DNA from: Roseibium album
GTDB taxonomy: Bacteria; Pseudomonadota; Alphaproteobacteria; Rhizobiales; Stappiaceae
Direction: 5' to 3'
Assembly (NCBI GenBank): GCA_001404055.1
Contig: CXTY01000018.1
Span: 1-64,000 of the forward strand
DNA length: 64,000 nucleotides
The notes under the pieces were generated by a model, which had not been told where the DNA came from, searched no databases, and worked only from the letters and a program-made list of their open reading frames with translations. Shown in pieces: positions 15,604 through 25,262 of the stretch. Positions within the stretch are counted from its first letter, which is position 1. Every line of letters begins with the position of its first letter. A program made the translations under genes and the position numbers.

Positions 15604-16584
15604 TCACTGAGCAACGCCGTCCTTCAGAAAGGCAGTCTCAAAAATCTTCTGGTAGATTCGTTCAACAATCTCGGCCTCTTTCGGTCCCTGACGAGATAAA
15701 TTGCTGAGACCCGGCGCGGCGTTGACTTCCAACACGATGGCCGGCGACACGTGATCGACATCATCGCGGATGATCAGATCTACACCCGCGTATCGAAGAC
15801 CAAGTGTTTGAACGGCTTTGCATGCGATTGATCCGACATCCGGCGAAAGATCGTCAGTGACAAATCTGGCTGAGCCGCCTGACGACAAGTTGGTTACTGG
15901 CAGTACAGCCACCTGTCTGCCTTCGGCGGGAATGCACGCGATCGTAAGGCTCTGCCGAAATAGTTCGCTTTCGATCCGGAGGTCATGCCTGTCGACCATT
16001 GGCTGACCTTCAAGCAGTTCACCGATGTCACGCACGCCATCGCCAGTAACCTGCGGTGGGCAACGCTCAATTGCACACAGGATTTCGTCGTCAAGAACGA
16101 CGATCCGAAGTTCCTGACCGGCAACGCCTTCCTGAAGAAGCAGCTGCTCATGTTTCGCGGCCAGGTGACCAAGCTCTGCCTGGAGCTGTTGATCAGTATC
16201 GACCCGAACCACATCTAACCCTTCCTGCCCAATATTGGGTTTGAGGTAGAGTGGATAACCAGTGTTTTCAGAAAACTCGAGACTATCGGCGAAGAGAGAA
16301 CTGTCCTCGCGTATGGCTGAGGTTTGCACAAGATAGCTGGCAGGAATGGGCACACCATTATCGGCTAAAAATTTCGCCGCATAGGCCTTGTCGTTGGCGA
16401 TTTCCGACGCGCCAAGCGTGTTCAGATCAAACCGCGTTCCCTTGAAAAACCAGCGCTTGCCGGATGTGTCTTCGACCATGCCGGCGTGGCCATGGGGATC
16501 ACCGGAAGTCAGCTTCAGATCATTTTGCGCGCAGAACCGTTCAAGCAGTTGAATAACGAGAGATCTTTTTGCCGGGGATGTCAC
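15604..16584 (-). CDS. ATP-grasp ligase-like protein
   Basis: About 326 residues with the ATP-grasp core. NDKAYAAKFLADNGVPIPAS is the lead-in helix, YPLYLKPNIGQEGLDV is the ATP-binding lysine strand and glycine loop, and LLLQEGVAGQELRIVVLDDE is the adenine-contact strand. LRYAGVDLIIRDDVD and VLEVNAAPGLSNL carry the Mg-binding Asp/Glu/Asn. The closest general resemblance is to the glutathione synthetase/cyanophycin synthetase type of ATP-grasp, which joins amino acids by peptide-like bonds; the substrate is unknown. A GTG start at 16584 with AGAGGGA upstream, 20 bases after the lolA stop, indicates co-transcription with ftsK-lolA. Confidence 0.75.
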   Translation of the reverse strand: MTSPAKRSLVIQLLERFCAQNDLKLTSGDPHGHAGMVEDTSGKRWFFKGTRFDLNTLGASEIANDKAYAAKFLADNGVPIPASYLVQTSAIREDSSLFADSLEFSENTGYPLYLKPNIGQEGLDVVRVDTDQQLQAELGHLAAKHEQLLLQEGVAGQELRIVVLDDEILCAIERCPPQVTGDGVRDIGELLEGQPMVDRHDLRIESELFRQSLTIACIPAEGRQVAVLPVTNLSSGGSARFVTDDLSPDVGSIACKAVQTLGLRYAGVDLIIRDDVDHVSPAIVLEVNAAPGLSNLSRQGPKEAEIVERIYQKIFETAFLKDGVAQ

Positions 16585-16603
16585 GATGACATTCCCTCTG
16601 CGG

Positions 16604-17251
16604 TCAATTCCTGTCCTGGCGCGCGTTTGCCAGATAGTCGATCTTGAAGAGATCCGGATTGGTCGGTCCGTTTGAAACGACATTATAAACCGCGACTGAC
16701 GTGTCATAACCCTGCTGGTCGGTGACGGTCCATTGCTTGAGCGCAAAGTCCTTGGCGTCAAAAATCAGCGTCAATGTGCCGGAATTGAACTTTGTCTTGT
16801 CGAAAATTGTTACCGTGACAAGGTCTTCTTCAACAAGGACATTCGTGACGTTGGTATCTTTTTGCAGGTCGATCGTGTCGGAAAGCAGGAAGCGCAAGGG
16901 TGTCTGGCCGAGTGGCCAGATGTCCTGGGTGTTCAGTTTACGGTCGCGTACAGACACGGATGTTCCGTCGGCGACAATGTCCAGAACCGAGGGTTTGTTG
17001 TAATAAAAACGCACCTTGCCCGGGCGGGCCATGTAAAATTTTCCATCGGTCTGACTGCCGTCTGGACCGAATTGGATGAAATCGCCGTGCATGGTCTTCA
17101 CGGCGTTGAAATAGCTGTTCAGTTCCTGAAGGGTCTTTTGCTCCTGGTCTGTCAGTGCTTGTGCCGGCAGCAAAGCAGTCAATGACAGGGCCGCCGCCAG
17201 AGTTGCGACGCCCATGTGCTTTAAAAGGCGATGAGCAAAGCTTTTCAGCAT
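16604..17251 (-). CDS. lolA: Outer-membrane lipoprotein carrier LolA family protein
   Basis: A 215-residue secreted protein. MGVATLAAALSLTALLPAQA forms the signal peptide core. The mature part has the LolA pattern LNSYFNAVKTMHGDFIQF, GKFYMARPGKVRFYYNKP, then IVADGTSVSVRDRKLN and PLRFLLSDTIDL. LolA ferries lipoproteins across the periplasm from the LolCDE complex to the outer membrane. The preferred ATG at 17251 is preceded by AGGA. It lies 97 bases after ftsK, an order common in alphaproteobacteria. Confidence 0.9.
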   Translation of the reverse strand: MLKSFAHRLLKHMGVATLAAALSLTALLPAQALTDQEQKTLQELNSYFNAVKTMHGDFIQFGPDGSQTDGKFYMARPGKVRFYYNKPSVLDIVADGTSVSVRDRKLNTQDIWPLGQTPLRFLLSDTIDLQKDTNVTNVLVEEDLVTVTIFDKTKFNSGTLTLIFDAKDFALKQWTVTDQQGYDTSVAVYNVVSNGPTNPDLFKIDYLANARQDRN

Positions 17252-17348
17252 GATGCAATGTCCTAAATCGTTGGTGCCACAAGGCATTGGATCCCAAGGT
17301 CAGGCCCTAGCTAAACCCCGTGTGTGGCGAAGCTTTGGCATTTCAGGA

Positions 17349-20117
17349 TCAAAAATCTTCTTCAACACCATTTTGCACGAGAATTTCGCGTTTTCCAGCA
17401 TGGTTTGCAGAACTGATCAGACCTTCCTGCTCCATGCGTTCAATTAGCGAGGCCGCGCGGTTGTAGCCGATCGACAGCCGACGCTGGACATAAGAGGTTG
17501 AAGCCTTCTTGTCGCGCAGCACAATGGCGACCGCCTTGTCGTAAAGCTCGTTGCCCTCGCCGCCGCCCGCAAGACCGCCATCATAGGGGCTTTCAGCTTC
17601 TTCTTCTTCCTCAGTGACTGCTTCCAGATATTGCGGTGTGCCTTGCACCTTCAGGTGTTTGACGATTTCTTCAACTTCCTCGTCGGCGACAAACGGGCCA
17701 TGGACACGCTGGATGCGGCCACCACCGGCCATGTATAGCATATCCCCCATGCCGAGCAGCTGTTCTGCTCCCATCTCGCCGAGGATCGTCCGACTGTCGA
17801 TCTTTGAGGTAACCTGGAAGGAAATACGGGTCGGGAAGTTTGCCTTGATGGTACCGGTTATGACATCCACGGACGGTCGCTGCGTCGCCATGATCAGGTG
17901 AATTCCGGCAGCACGCGCCATCTGCGCCAGACGTTGAATCGCGCCTTCGATGTCCTTGCCGGCGACCATCATCAGGTCTGCCATTTCATCAACAACCACG
18001 ACGATGTACGGCATGGTCTCGAGCGGCAGGTCCTCTTCCTCGTAGATCGGCTGGCCGGTGTCGCGATCAAAACCGGTCTGCACTGTACGGGTAAAACTTT
18101 CACCCTTTTCGAGGGCCTGGGTGATGCGGGTGTTGTAACCGTCAATGTTGCGGACGCCCATCTTGGACATCTTCTTGTAACGGTCCTCCATTTCCCGGAC
18201 CGTCCATTTCAGTGCAACGACGGCTTTCTTCGGGTCTGTCACGACGGGTGTCAGGAGATGCGGAATGCCATCGTAAATTGACAGTTCAAGCATCTTCGGA
18301 TCGATCATGATCATTTTGCACTGATCCGGTGTTAGCCGGTAGAGCAGCGACAAGATCATGGTGTTGATCGAAACGGATTTACCTGAACCGGTGGTACCGG
18401 CTACCAGCAGGTGCGGCATACGTGCCAGGTCAGCTACAACGCTTTCACCGTTGATGGTTTTCCCAAGCGCGAGCGCCAATTTGGCCTTGGCTTTTTCAAA
18501 GTCCTGAGCGGCGAGCAATTCGCGAAGATATACCGTTTCGCGGCGCGCATTTGGCAATTCGATGCCGATTGCGTTCTTGCCCGGGATCACGGCAACACGC
18601 GCAGAAATTGCACTCATTGAACGTGCGATGTCATCGGCAAGGCCAATCACCCGGGATGATTTGATACCCGGAGCCGGTTCCAGTTCATAGAGCGTTACAA
18701 CGGGACCAGGACGGACTTCAATGATCTCACCGCGCACACCAAAGTCTTCCAGAACGCCCTCAAGAATGCGGGCATTCTGTTCCAGGGCATCGGCAGACAG
18801 GCCGGGGACCTTCCCGCCGGTCTTGGGTTCTTCCAGCAATCGTAGCGGCGGCAACTCATAATCCTCAGGAGCGCCAAGGAACGAAGGCTGTGCCTCCTGC
18901 ATTGCACGCTTGCTCTGTTTCGGGCGCGGTGCTCGCGGAATAACGCGGCCAGCGGGTGCTTCGAGTGCTTCGGGAGCAGTTTCTTCATAGGGCTGATCTG
19001 GTGCAGCAATGCCAATCGGAACAGCAGGAGCGCCGGATACTGGACCCTTGTCGATCAGGAATTCGGCGGGATCGAAGGATTCTCCCAATTCGCCATAGGG
19101 GCTTTCTGGAATCGGCTCGAGGAGCTCTTCGCCCTCGTGAGAACGACCTCGCTCGTAGAATTCTTCCAGACCATCATCGTCTTCTTTTTTGAGGCGACCG
19201 GTCAGGGCGCGGCGGAATGCCTTCAGGCGACCGCCGGTCTGAGCGTCATGAGCTTCAAGGTCTTCTTCGTGATCTTCGTCTTCCCAAACGTCCTCTTCCG
19301 GATCAAGCCGGGTACGCTTGAGACCGGTCAGGCGGCGGATTTGCGCACCAGCCAGCAGTCCCAAATGCCCAATCTGGCCAACGAAGGCACTGGTGATCAG
19401 ATCAAGTCTGGATTCACTGTCATCTTCATCGAGACCGAGATCTTCTTCAATTGATTTTCCGTGTCCTTTGGGCGTGCCCTTCGAGGTTCTCGTCGGTTCC
19501 ACGCGTACGGGTGGTTGACCTGCGGAACCGAGCCAGCCGGCCGCGGCAAGCAGGAACAAGATGGCCGGGACACCAAGGCCCAGTCCACCGACGATTGTAG
19601 CCGCGCCACTGGTCAGGTTGGATGTAATCACAGCGGGAACACGATGAACCGTGTCGCCGAAGAAACCGCCAAGGCCGGTTGGCAAAGGCCAGCTGTCCGG
19701 AACAGGTAGCGCCGCAAGTGCACCGGCTGCGAGTGCGGAACCAACAATCCAGAACAAGAGCCGCTTTCGGCCGACGCCAAGCGCATGGCCGGTCAACAGT
19801 CTCCAGCCCCAAAGAACGAGCGGCACAAGAAATACCGCCGTCGCCAGGCCAATGGACTGCATCAAAATGTCAGCCATGACTGCGCCGGGCGTGCCTAGTG
19901 CGTTGCGAACGGGTCCACTTGTTGCATGGTTCAGGCTTGGGTCACTCACCGACCATGTTGCAAGGGAGGCAGCAAGCATTGCTGTCAGCGCAATGATGCC
20001 AAGGCCCGTCGCGCCAACAAGATTGCGCCTGAGAAAGCGTTTGAGCGGGCTTTCCGTGTCCAGAAGGTCTGCCGAAGACCGGCGGCCGGAGCCGCGTACT
20101 GCGCTGGCCCGTCTCAT
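17349..20117 (-). CDS. ftsK: DNA translocase FtsK
   Basis: A 922-residue protein. The N-terminal ~200 residues contain four membrane spans (for example [20 protein letters not shown] and [18 protein letters not shown]). A proline- and acidic-rich linker covers about residues 210-440. The motor domain follows with Walker [17 protein letters not shown] and Walker [15 protein letters not shown]. The C-terminal gamma domain ([20 protein letters not shown]) reads polar sequences and contacts XerD. It pumps chromosome ends during division and activates dimer resolution. Its ATGA overlaps the stop of the upstream aminotransferase gene, and GGGAGAAAAGG serves as ribosome binding site. Confidence 0.97.
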   Translation of the reverse strand: MRRASAVRGSGRRSSADLLDTESPLKRFLRRNLVGATGLGIIALTAMLAASLATWSVSDPSLNHATSGPVRNALGTPGAVMADILMQSIGLATAVFLVPLVLWGWRLLTGHALGVGRKRLLFWIVGSALAAGALAALPVPDSWPLPTGLGGFFGDTVHRVPAVITSNLTSGAATIVGGLGLGVPAILFLLAAAGWLGSAGQPPVRVEPTRTSKGTPKGHGKSIEEDLGLDEDDSESRLDLITSAFVGQIGHLGLLAGAQIRRLTGLKRTRLDPEEDVWEDEDHEEDLEAHDAQTGGRLKAFRRALTGRLKKEDDDGLEEFYERGRSHEGEELLEPIPESPYGELGESFDPAEFLIDKGPVSGAPAVPIGIAAPDQPYEETAPEALEAPAGRVIPRAPRPKQSKRAMQEAQPSFLGAPEDYELPPLRLLEEPKTGGKVPGLSADALEQNARILEGVLEDFGVRGEIIEVRPGPVVTLYELEPAPGIKSSRVIGLADDIARSMSAISARVAVIPGKNAIGIELPNARRETVYLRELLAAQDFEKAKAKLALALGKTINGESVVADLARMPHLLVAGTTGSGKSVSINTMILSLLYRLTPDQCKMIMIDPKMLELSIYDGIPHLLTPVVTDPKKAVVALKWTVREMEDRYKKMSKMGVRNIDGYNTRITQALEKGESFTRTVQTGFDRDTGQPIYEEEDLPLETMPYIVVVVDEMADLMMVAGKDIEGAIQRLAQMARAAGIHLIMATQRPSVDVITGTIKANFPTRISFQVTSKIDSRTILGEMGAEQLLGMGDMLYMAGGGRIQRVHGPFVADEEVEEIVKHLKVQGTPQYLEAVTEEEEEAESPYDGGLAGGGEGNELYDKAVAIVLRDKKASTSYVQRRLSIGYNRAASLIERMEQEGLISSANHAGKREILVQNGVEEDF

Positions 20118-21337
20118 GCCTTTTCTCCCAACCAGTTTGCCAAGCGTTCAAGGGCGATTTCGGTTTGTTCCAGGGGGGCGACCAAGCCGACCCGTATGTA
20201 ATTCTTTCCGGGATTGCTGCCGTCCGATTGGTTTGACGCCAAGAAGCTGCCTGGCAAAACCTTGACCCCGATGTCACGCCAAAGGTCCTTTGTGACCGAA
20301 ACGGCGTCACCCCATTTTTCAATATTGAGCCACAGGAAGAAACCGGCTTCCGGCGTTACCGGTCCAAGGATCGGACCAAGCAGGCGTTCTGCCACTTCGA
20401 ATTTTTCGTTGTAAAGGCGCCGGTTCTCAATGACGTGCGCCTCGTCCTGATAGGCCCGGACGGCCACAGCCTGTGCGGGCAAGGGAACCTGTGGTGCGGC
20501 AAGGCCGCGGAACTTCACCCACTTTTTCAAGAATGCGGGATCGCCGGCTGCAAAACCGCAGCGCAGACCGGCGAGATTCGAGCGTTTGGAGAGTGAATTC
20601 AAAACAATAATGTTTGAAAAATCAAAACCCATCGCCTTGGCGGCTTCCAGTATTCCCGGAGGTGGCGTATCGCGATAGATCTCCGAATAGCATTCGTCGG
20701 CGAAAATGAAAAATCTGTGCTTGCGGGCCATGCCGATGAGCCGTTGCCAATAGGCAATATCAGCAACATAGCCTTCCGGGTTTGTCGGCGATGCCACGTA
20801 GAAGGCAGCTGTCTGGTCAAGCAGACCGGCGTCAAGACCATCCAGATCAGGAAGGAAATTGTTGCCGGCAATGGCATCAAGCAGGACGGCTTCACCGTCT
20901 GCCACATGGGCCGCTGCTGCGTAGGTCTGGTAGAACGGATTTGGCAGGATCACGGCAGGATGGTCGAGGCCCTTGTCAAGCTGATCACGGGCCGCAATGG
21001 CACCGAAGGATAAGCCTTCCCGGGAACCGTTGAGCGGCAGGACGCCGTGTTCGGGATCGATCATGCCGTCCAGATGGTAGCGCCTGTCGAGCCAGCCAGC
21101 GATTGTTTCACGAAACTCCGGTGAACCTGCAATCGGTGGGTATCGCCGGAAGCCAGCCATGTTTTCGGCCAAGACTTCCGCTGTAAAATCAGGAATAGCG
21201 TGCTGTGGTTCACCGATTGTCATGACAATCGGGTCAAGACCTGGCGTCTCGCCGGCGAGCAGCTCGGCAAGGCGTTGAAATGGATTGGAGCTCGGCAGGG
21301 ACGCGCCGCGCTGATAGGCTTTTTGGCTGGCAATCAT
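20114..21337 (-). CDS. Class I/II pyridoxal-phosphate aminotransferase
   Basis: A 407-residue fold-type I aminotransferase. The substrate and cofactor regions are visible: [39 protein letters not shown] and [16 protein letters not shown], in which the lysine of SLSKRS binds PLP. Such genes next to ftsK in alphaproteobacteria resemble succinyldiaminopimelate transaminases (DapC), which would fit lysine and peptidoglycan synthesis, but other aliphatic or aromatic amino acids are possible. It is translationally coupled to ftsK by a 4-base overlap. The start ATG has only a weak ribosome binding site. Confidence 0.85.
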   Translation of the reverse strand: MIASQKAYQRGASLPSSNPFQRLAELLAGETPGLDPIVMTIGEPQHAIPDFTAEVLAENMAGFRRYPPIAGSPEFRETIAGWLDRRYHLDGMIDPEHGVLPLNGSREGLSFGAIAARDQLDKGLDHPAVILPNPFYQTYAAAAHVADGEAVLLDAIAGNNFLPDLDGLDAGLLDQTAAFYVASPTNPEGYVADIAYWQRLIGMARKHRFFIFADECYSEIYRDTPPPGILEAAKAMGFDFSNIIVLNSLSKRSNLAGLRCGFAAGDPAFLKKWVKFRGLAAPQVPLPAQAVAVRAYQDEAHVIENRRLYNEKFEVAERLLGPILGPVTPEAGFFLWLNIEKWGDAVSVTKDLWRDIGVKVLPGSFLASNQSDGSNPGKNYIRVGLVAPLEQTEIALERLANWLGEKA

Positions 21338-21488
21338 GAATGATCCAACAGTCGTTACGCATAACTTTGACCAGACCCTATCGCCTGCTTGGTAAATCTC
21401 TTATTAACCAAACGGTCCGTGGGAGTTTATTTCCTGCTATTGACCGGTCTAAATTCACTTGTGCGTGCATTTTGATAAGGAAATTCTC

Positions 21489-22148
21489 ATGTCGGGTGAA
21501 AATGATCCGATCTCGGTAGTTTGTTTTGGCGATTCATTGACCTGGGGTTTCAACCCTGTGGACAAATCCCGCTATGGTCATGACGTCCGCTGGACGCGTC
21601 TGTTGCAAAAGGAACTTGGGGAAGCGTTTCACCTCGTCGAGGAAGGTGTGAACGGCAGAACAACCGTGTTTGAAGATCCGATACGGGGAGACAAGAACGG
21701 CTTTGAACATCTTGCGACTGTTCGCAAGACACATATGCCGATCGATATTCTGATCATCATGTTGGGGACAAACGATCTTCAGGACCGGTTTCAGATGAGT
21801 GCTGATGCAATTGGGCGTGCCATGGGCCGTATTCTATTCGCTGCAACGCAAGCTACTGATGATGTGGAGGGTCGTGCGCCGAAGGTTCTGCTCATGTCTC
21901 CGCCGCCCCTTGGCGATTTCACAGGCAAGGAATTAGGGGGCGTGTTCTCAAATGAACACGGTGGTACACAGTCAAAATTGCTTGCAGGTGTCTATTCGCA
22001 ACTCGCCTTAGACTATGGCGTGGCCTTCTTCGATACAGGAACGGTCATTTCGACCTGTGAGATCGATGCGGTTCATTTTGAGGCAGAACCGCAGGCGGGT
22101 TTAGCGAAGGCAATTGCTGCCGAAGTGCAGAAGCTCACAGCGACTTGA
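21489..22148 (+). CDS. SGNH/GDSL-family hydrolase
   Basis: A 219-residue esterase-type protein with all SGNH blocks: VVCFGDSLTWGFNP (nucleophile serine), EGVNGRTTVFEDP (glycine and following Asn-like region), IIMLGTNDLQ (asparagine of the oxyanion hole) and IDAVHFEAE (the catalytic Asp-x-x-His). The spacing matches the aryl-esterase/arylesterase-like subfamily. It has no signal peptide, so it likely acts in the cytoplasm on an acyl or acetyl ester. The frame opens at 21459, but the ATG at 21489 has AAGGAA eight bases upstream. It diverges from the aminotransferase gene. Confidence 0.87.
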   Translation: MSGENDPISVVCFGDSLTWGFNPVDKSRYGHDVRWTRLLQKELGEAFHLVEEGVNGRTTVFEDPIRGDKNGFEHLATVRKTHMPIDILIIMLGTNDLQDRFQMSADAIGRAMGRILFAATQATDDVEGRAPKVLLMSPPPLGDFTGKELGGVFSNEHGGTQSKLLAGVYSQLALDYGVAFFDTGTVISTCEIDAVHFEAEPQAGLAKAIAAEVQKLTAT

Positions 22149-22256
22149 ATCAACGCTTCAGTTTTTGAAGTGCCTTGCGAATCCGAACCTTGATCGAACC
22201 GGCATTTTCATGCCGCTGGGCGTTCTCAAGAATTTCCAGGGTGTCTTTCAATCCGG

Positions 22257-22520
22257 TCAAAAGTCGACCGTCAAACCCTTGATTTCCCAATCGTCGTAAC
22301 GGGTCGGCTCCAGGCCGCCGCGCCCGTTGACTTCGTCCTGCATGGTTGCTTGTTTGGCATCGATTTCCGTGCGGCGCTCTTCGGCCTCTTTCAACGCGCG
22401 CTGGGCCGCAGGCGACAAGTCCTCAAATCGCTTCTTCGAGTTCGTATCAACATCGTTCTTCAACGATGGGACTTCAGTTTGTGAATATTGGCTTGTCGGA
22501 TTTTGAGGTGTGTCTGTCAT
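22257..22520 (-). CDS. DUF1674 / SDHAF4-like protein
   Basis: An 87-residue protein with a low-complexity N-terminus and the conserved C-terminal signature GRGGLEPTRYDDWEIKGLTV of the DUF1674 family. The mitochondrial member SDHAF4 helps insert FAD-containing SdhA into succinate dehydrogenase, so a role in respiratory complex II assembly is likely but not shown by context. It diverges from htpX. Confidence 0.88.
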   Translation of the reverse strand: MTDTPQNPTSQYSQTEVPSLKNDVDTNSKKRFEDLSPAAQRALKEAEERRTEIDAKQATMQDEVNGRGGLEPTRYDDWEIKGLTVDF

Positions 22521-22673
22521 TTGTCACTGCTGGTTCAGATTACGCCTTTGTCACGTTATATAAGCTAAACTTGTCAAGAATGGCAGCAATCACCATCTTC
22601 AAATCTGGATTGCGCTTGAATGGCGCTGGACCAGTGTTGAACCAGACGGAACAGGAAACGGATTAAAGCGGCA

Positions 22674-23633
22674 ATGAACTATATTCGCACAGCGATGCTT
22701 CTGGCGGCGATGACCGCTCTTTTTATGGGTATTGGATTCATGATCGGCGGTCAGGCTGGCATGATGATCGCCTTGGCCATTGCCGCGACCATGAACCTGT
22801 TCAGTTACTGGAACGCGGACAAGATGGTCTTGCGCATGCATCATGCGAAAGAGGTTGATGAACGTTCGGCGCCTGAATTCTACCGCATTGTGCAACGCCT
22901 GTCGCAAAATGCCGAATTGCCGATGCCCAAGGTGTATCTCATAAATAATCCGCAGCCCAACGCATTTGCAACGGGACGAAACCCGCAAAATGCAGCCGTA
23001 GCCGCCACAACCGGATTATTGGACATACTGTCCCCGGAAGAGATTGCTGGCGTGATGGCGCATGAGCTTGCCCACGTGAAAAACCATGACACCCTGATCA
23101 TGACCATCACGGCAACGATAGCCGGTGCGATCTCGATGCTGGCGAACTTCGCGTTTTTCTTTGGCGGAAACCGAAACAACCCGCTGGGCATCGTTGGCAT
23201 GCTGCTGATGATGATCGTAGCGCCGATGGCGGCCATGGTTGTGCAGATGGCCATCTCGCGGACACGCGAATATGCGGCCGACCGAATGGGCGCCCAGATT
23301 TGCGGCGAACCGATCTGGCTGGCAACTGCGCTTGATAAGATTGCCGGTGGCGTCGCGCGTGTGCATAACCCGGATGCAGAGGCAAATCCTGCAACGGCTC
23401 ACATGTTCATCATGAATCCGCTTTCCGGGGAGCGGATGGACAGTCTCTTTTCCACCCACCCCAATACGCAGAACCGGATCGATGAATTGCACAAGCTGTC
23501 CGATGCCGGTCTTGGGTCTGGTGGGCGGTCTTCCTTTGGACGCGGTGCCGCGTCCCAGTCCGGTCCATGGAGTGGTGCAAGCAACCCGCCTCAATCGCGT
23601 GAACCGCAAAGAACCAAAGGACCGTGGGGGTAA
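22674..23633 (+). CDS. htpX: Membrane zinc metalloprotease HtpX
   Basis: A 319-residue inner-membrane M48 peptidase. Two N-terminal spans ([19 protein letters not shown] and [15 protein letters not shown]) are followed by the zinc motif [13 protein letters not shown] (HExxH) near residue 130. Two further spans ([36 protein letters not shown]) and the glutamate ligand region [10 protein letters not shown] follow. HtpX degrades misfolded membrane proteins with FtsH. The C-terminal tail is a low-complexity serine/glycine/proline region. A long palindromic terminator follows. Confidence 0.95.
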   Translation: MNYIRTAMLLAAMTALFMGIGFMIGGQAGMMIALAIAATMNLFSYWNADKMVLRMHHAKEVDERSAPEFYRIVQRLSQNAELPMPKVYLINNPQPNAFATGRNPQNAAVAATTGLLDILSPEEIAGVMAHELAHVKNHDTLIMTITATIAGAISMLANFAFFFGGNRNNPLGIVGMLLMMIVAPMAAMVVQMAISRTREYAADRMGAQICGEPIWLATALDKIAGGVARVHNPDAEANPATAHMFIMNPLSGERMDSLFSTHPNTQNRIDELHKLSDAGLGSGGRSSFGRGAASQSGPWSGASNPPQSREPQRTKGPWG

Positions 23634-23699
23634 TTCCAGGCGGACGAGACTAAAAAACATCTTTTCCCCGAGCGTTGCTCGGCTTAGAATGTACGCATT

Positions 23700-23738
23700 G
23701 CGCCGCAGCCGGTAGACCGGTCTGCGGCGCTTGATTTT
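23700..23738 (+). terminator. Rho-independent terminator after htpX
   Basis: GCGCCGCAG (23700-23708) pairs with CTGCGGCGC (23722-23730), extended by CCGG/CCGG inside with one bulged base, and TTGATTTT follows. It lies between htpX and the rRNA methyltransferase start. Confidence 0.7.
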
Positions 23739-23757
23739 CCTAGGTTAGGATATTTCC

Positions 23758-25134
23758 TTGAATAAACGGCCGAATAATGCTCCGAAGTCTTCGGACACAC
23801 CCCGGGCTGAGAGAACTGAAAAACCCGGATTTGCCGCGCGGAAAGTCGCTGCGGACATTTTGGGAAATGTGGTTCACAAGAAACGTCCGCTGGATGGTGA
23901 ATTCGACCCGGCCTCCGGTCACTCAGGCTATCGGGTTCTCGCTGGCAATGATCGCTCGCTTGTGCGCGCAATTGTCGGTTCGTCTCTGCGTCATCGTGGT
24001 GAAATATCCGAAATTCTAAACCGGTTGCTCGATCGTCATATCCCGGAAAAGACCGGGCGTGTGCTGGACATCCTGCATGTCGCCATCGCCCAGATGCTCT
24101 ATCTGGATATTCCGGACCGGGCGTCCGTATCCCTGGCTGTTGACCATGCGGGGATGGATCGGCGGGCAAGGCCCTATAAAGGGCTGGTGAACGGGATACT
24201 CCGCCGCCTCGGCCGGGAACAGCAGGAGATCACTGCGGATCTGGATCCGGATCTTCTGAATACCCCGGAGTGGCTTATGGAAAGCTGGCGGGATGCATAT
24301 GGCGACGAGACTGCACGCGCGATCTCAAAAGCGCATCAGAGTGAGGCGGCATTGGATCTGACCGTGAAGTCGGATGCACAGGGGTGGGCTGAAAAACTTG
24401 ACGGCCAGGTTGTCGGTGCAGGAAGTGTGCGCCTCGTGAAAAAGGGCGCAGTTGACAAACTGGAAGGATATGAGGAGGGAAGCTGGTGGGTGCAGGATGC
24501 TGCGGCAACATTACCTGCCCGCCTTCTTGGAGATGTTCAGGGGCTGAAGGTTGCCGATCTCTGTGCCGCACCGGGCGGCAAGACCGCTCAGCTTGCGGCG
24601 GCTGGGGCCGATGTAACAGCGATAGATATTTCAAAAAACCGTTTGAAGCGGCTGGATGAGAACATGACGCGGCTGGGATTGTCAGTAACGACGATTGCTT
24701 CCGATCTCCGAAAATTTGAACCTGAAGATCTGTTCGACGCCATTTTGCTCGACGCACCCTGCAGTGCCACTGGTACGATCCGCCGGCACCCGGATGTGCC
24801 GTGGATCAAGTCTGCGTATGACGTTGAAAAACTGAGTGAAATTCAAAAGGAATTGCTCGAGAAAGTCATCGTCTGGGTCAAGCCAGGCGGCCTGATTATC
24901 TATTGCACCTGCTCGCTTGAACCTGCTGAAGGTGAAGCGCAGGTTGAGGCTTTTTTGAAAAACCAGACCGGAAACACAGAGTTGGTGCCGGTGGTCGCAG
25001 AAGAAATTGGTAACCTCAGTCACTGCATCACAAAAGAGGGTTATCTTCGGTGCCTACCATTCCATGAAGCGGGTCAAACGTCTGATTCAAAAGGCATGGA
25101 TGGCTTTTTCGCAGCCCGATTCAGGCGGTCTTAA
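23758..25134 (+). CDS. RsmB/NOP-family rRNA (cytosine-5)-methyltransferase
   Basis: A 458-residue protein. The N-terminal half (about 20-165) is a NusB-like RNA-binding domain (LDILHVAIAQMLYLDIPDRA). The C-terminal half is the SAM-dependent catalytic domain: LCAAPGGKTAQLAAAG, LLDAPCSATGTIRRHPDVPW with the release cysteine, and IYCTCSLEPAEGE with the catalytic cysteine. This layout is that of RsmB, which makes m5C967 in 16S rRNA. The start is TTG at 23758 with AGGA eight bases upstream. Confidence 0.92.
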   Translation: MNKRPNNAPKSSDTPRAERTEKPGFAARKVAADILGNVVHKKRPLDGEFDPASGHSGYRVLAGNDRSLVRAIVGSSLRHRGEISEILNRLLDRHIPEKTGRVLDILHVAIAQMLYLDIPDRASVSLAVDHAGMDRRARPYKGLVNGILRRLGREQQEITADLDPDLLNTPEWLMESWRDAYGDETARAISKAHQSEAALDLTVKSDAQGWAEKLDGQVVGAGSVRLVKKGAVDKLEGYEEGSWWVQDAAATLPARLLGDVQGLKVADLCAAPGGKTAQLAAAGADVTAIDISKNRLKRLDENMTRLGLSVTTIASDLRKFEPEDLFDAILLDAPCSATGTIRRHPDVPWIKSAYDVEKLSEIQKELLEKVIVWVKPGGLIIYCTCSLEPAEGEAQVEAFLKNQTGNTELVPVVAEEIGNLSHCITKEGYLRCLPFHEAGQTSDSKGMDGFFAARFRRS

Positions 25135-25262
25135 CGTGGCATAAAGGGTTCATTTGCAATGATTCTATAAAAGAAATGCTAACCTTAATGGTTCGTTTCT
25201 GGATTTAGTAATCGGAGAGTACCCATAGTCGCGCGTAGACCATCGGTGTTGGGGATGGTGGG

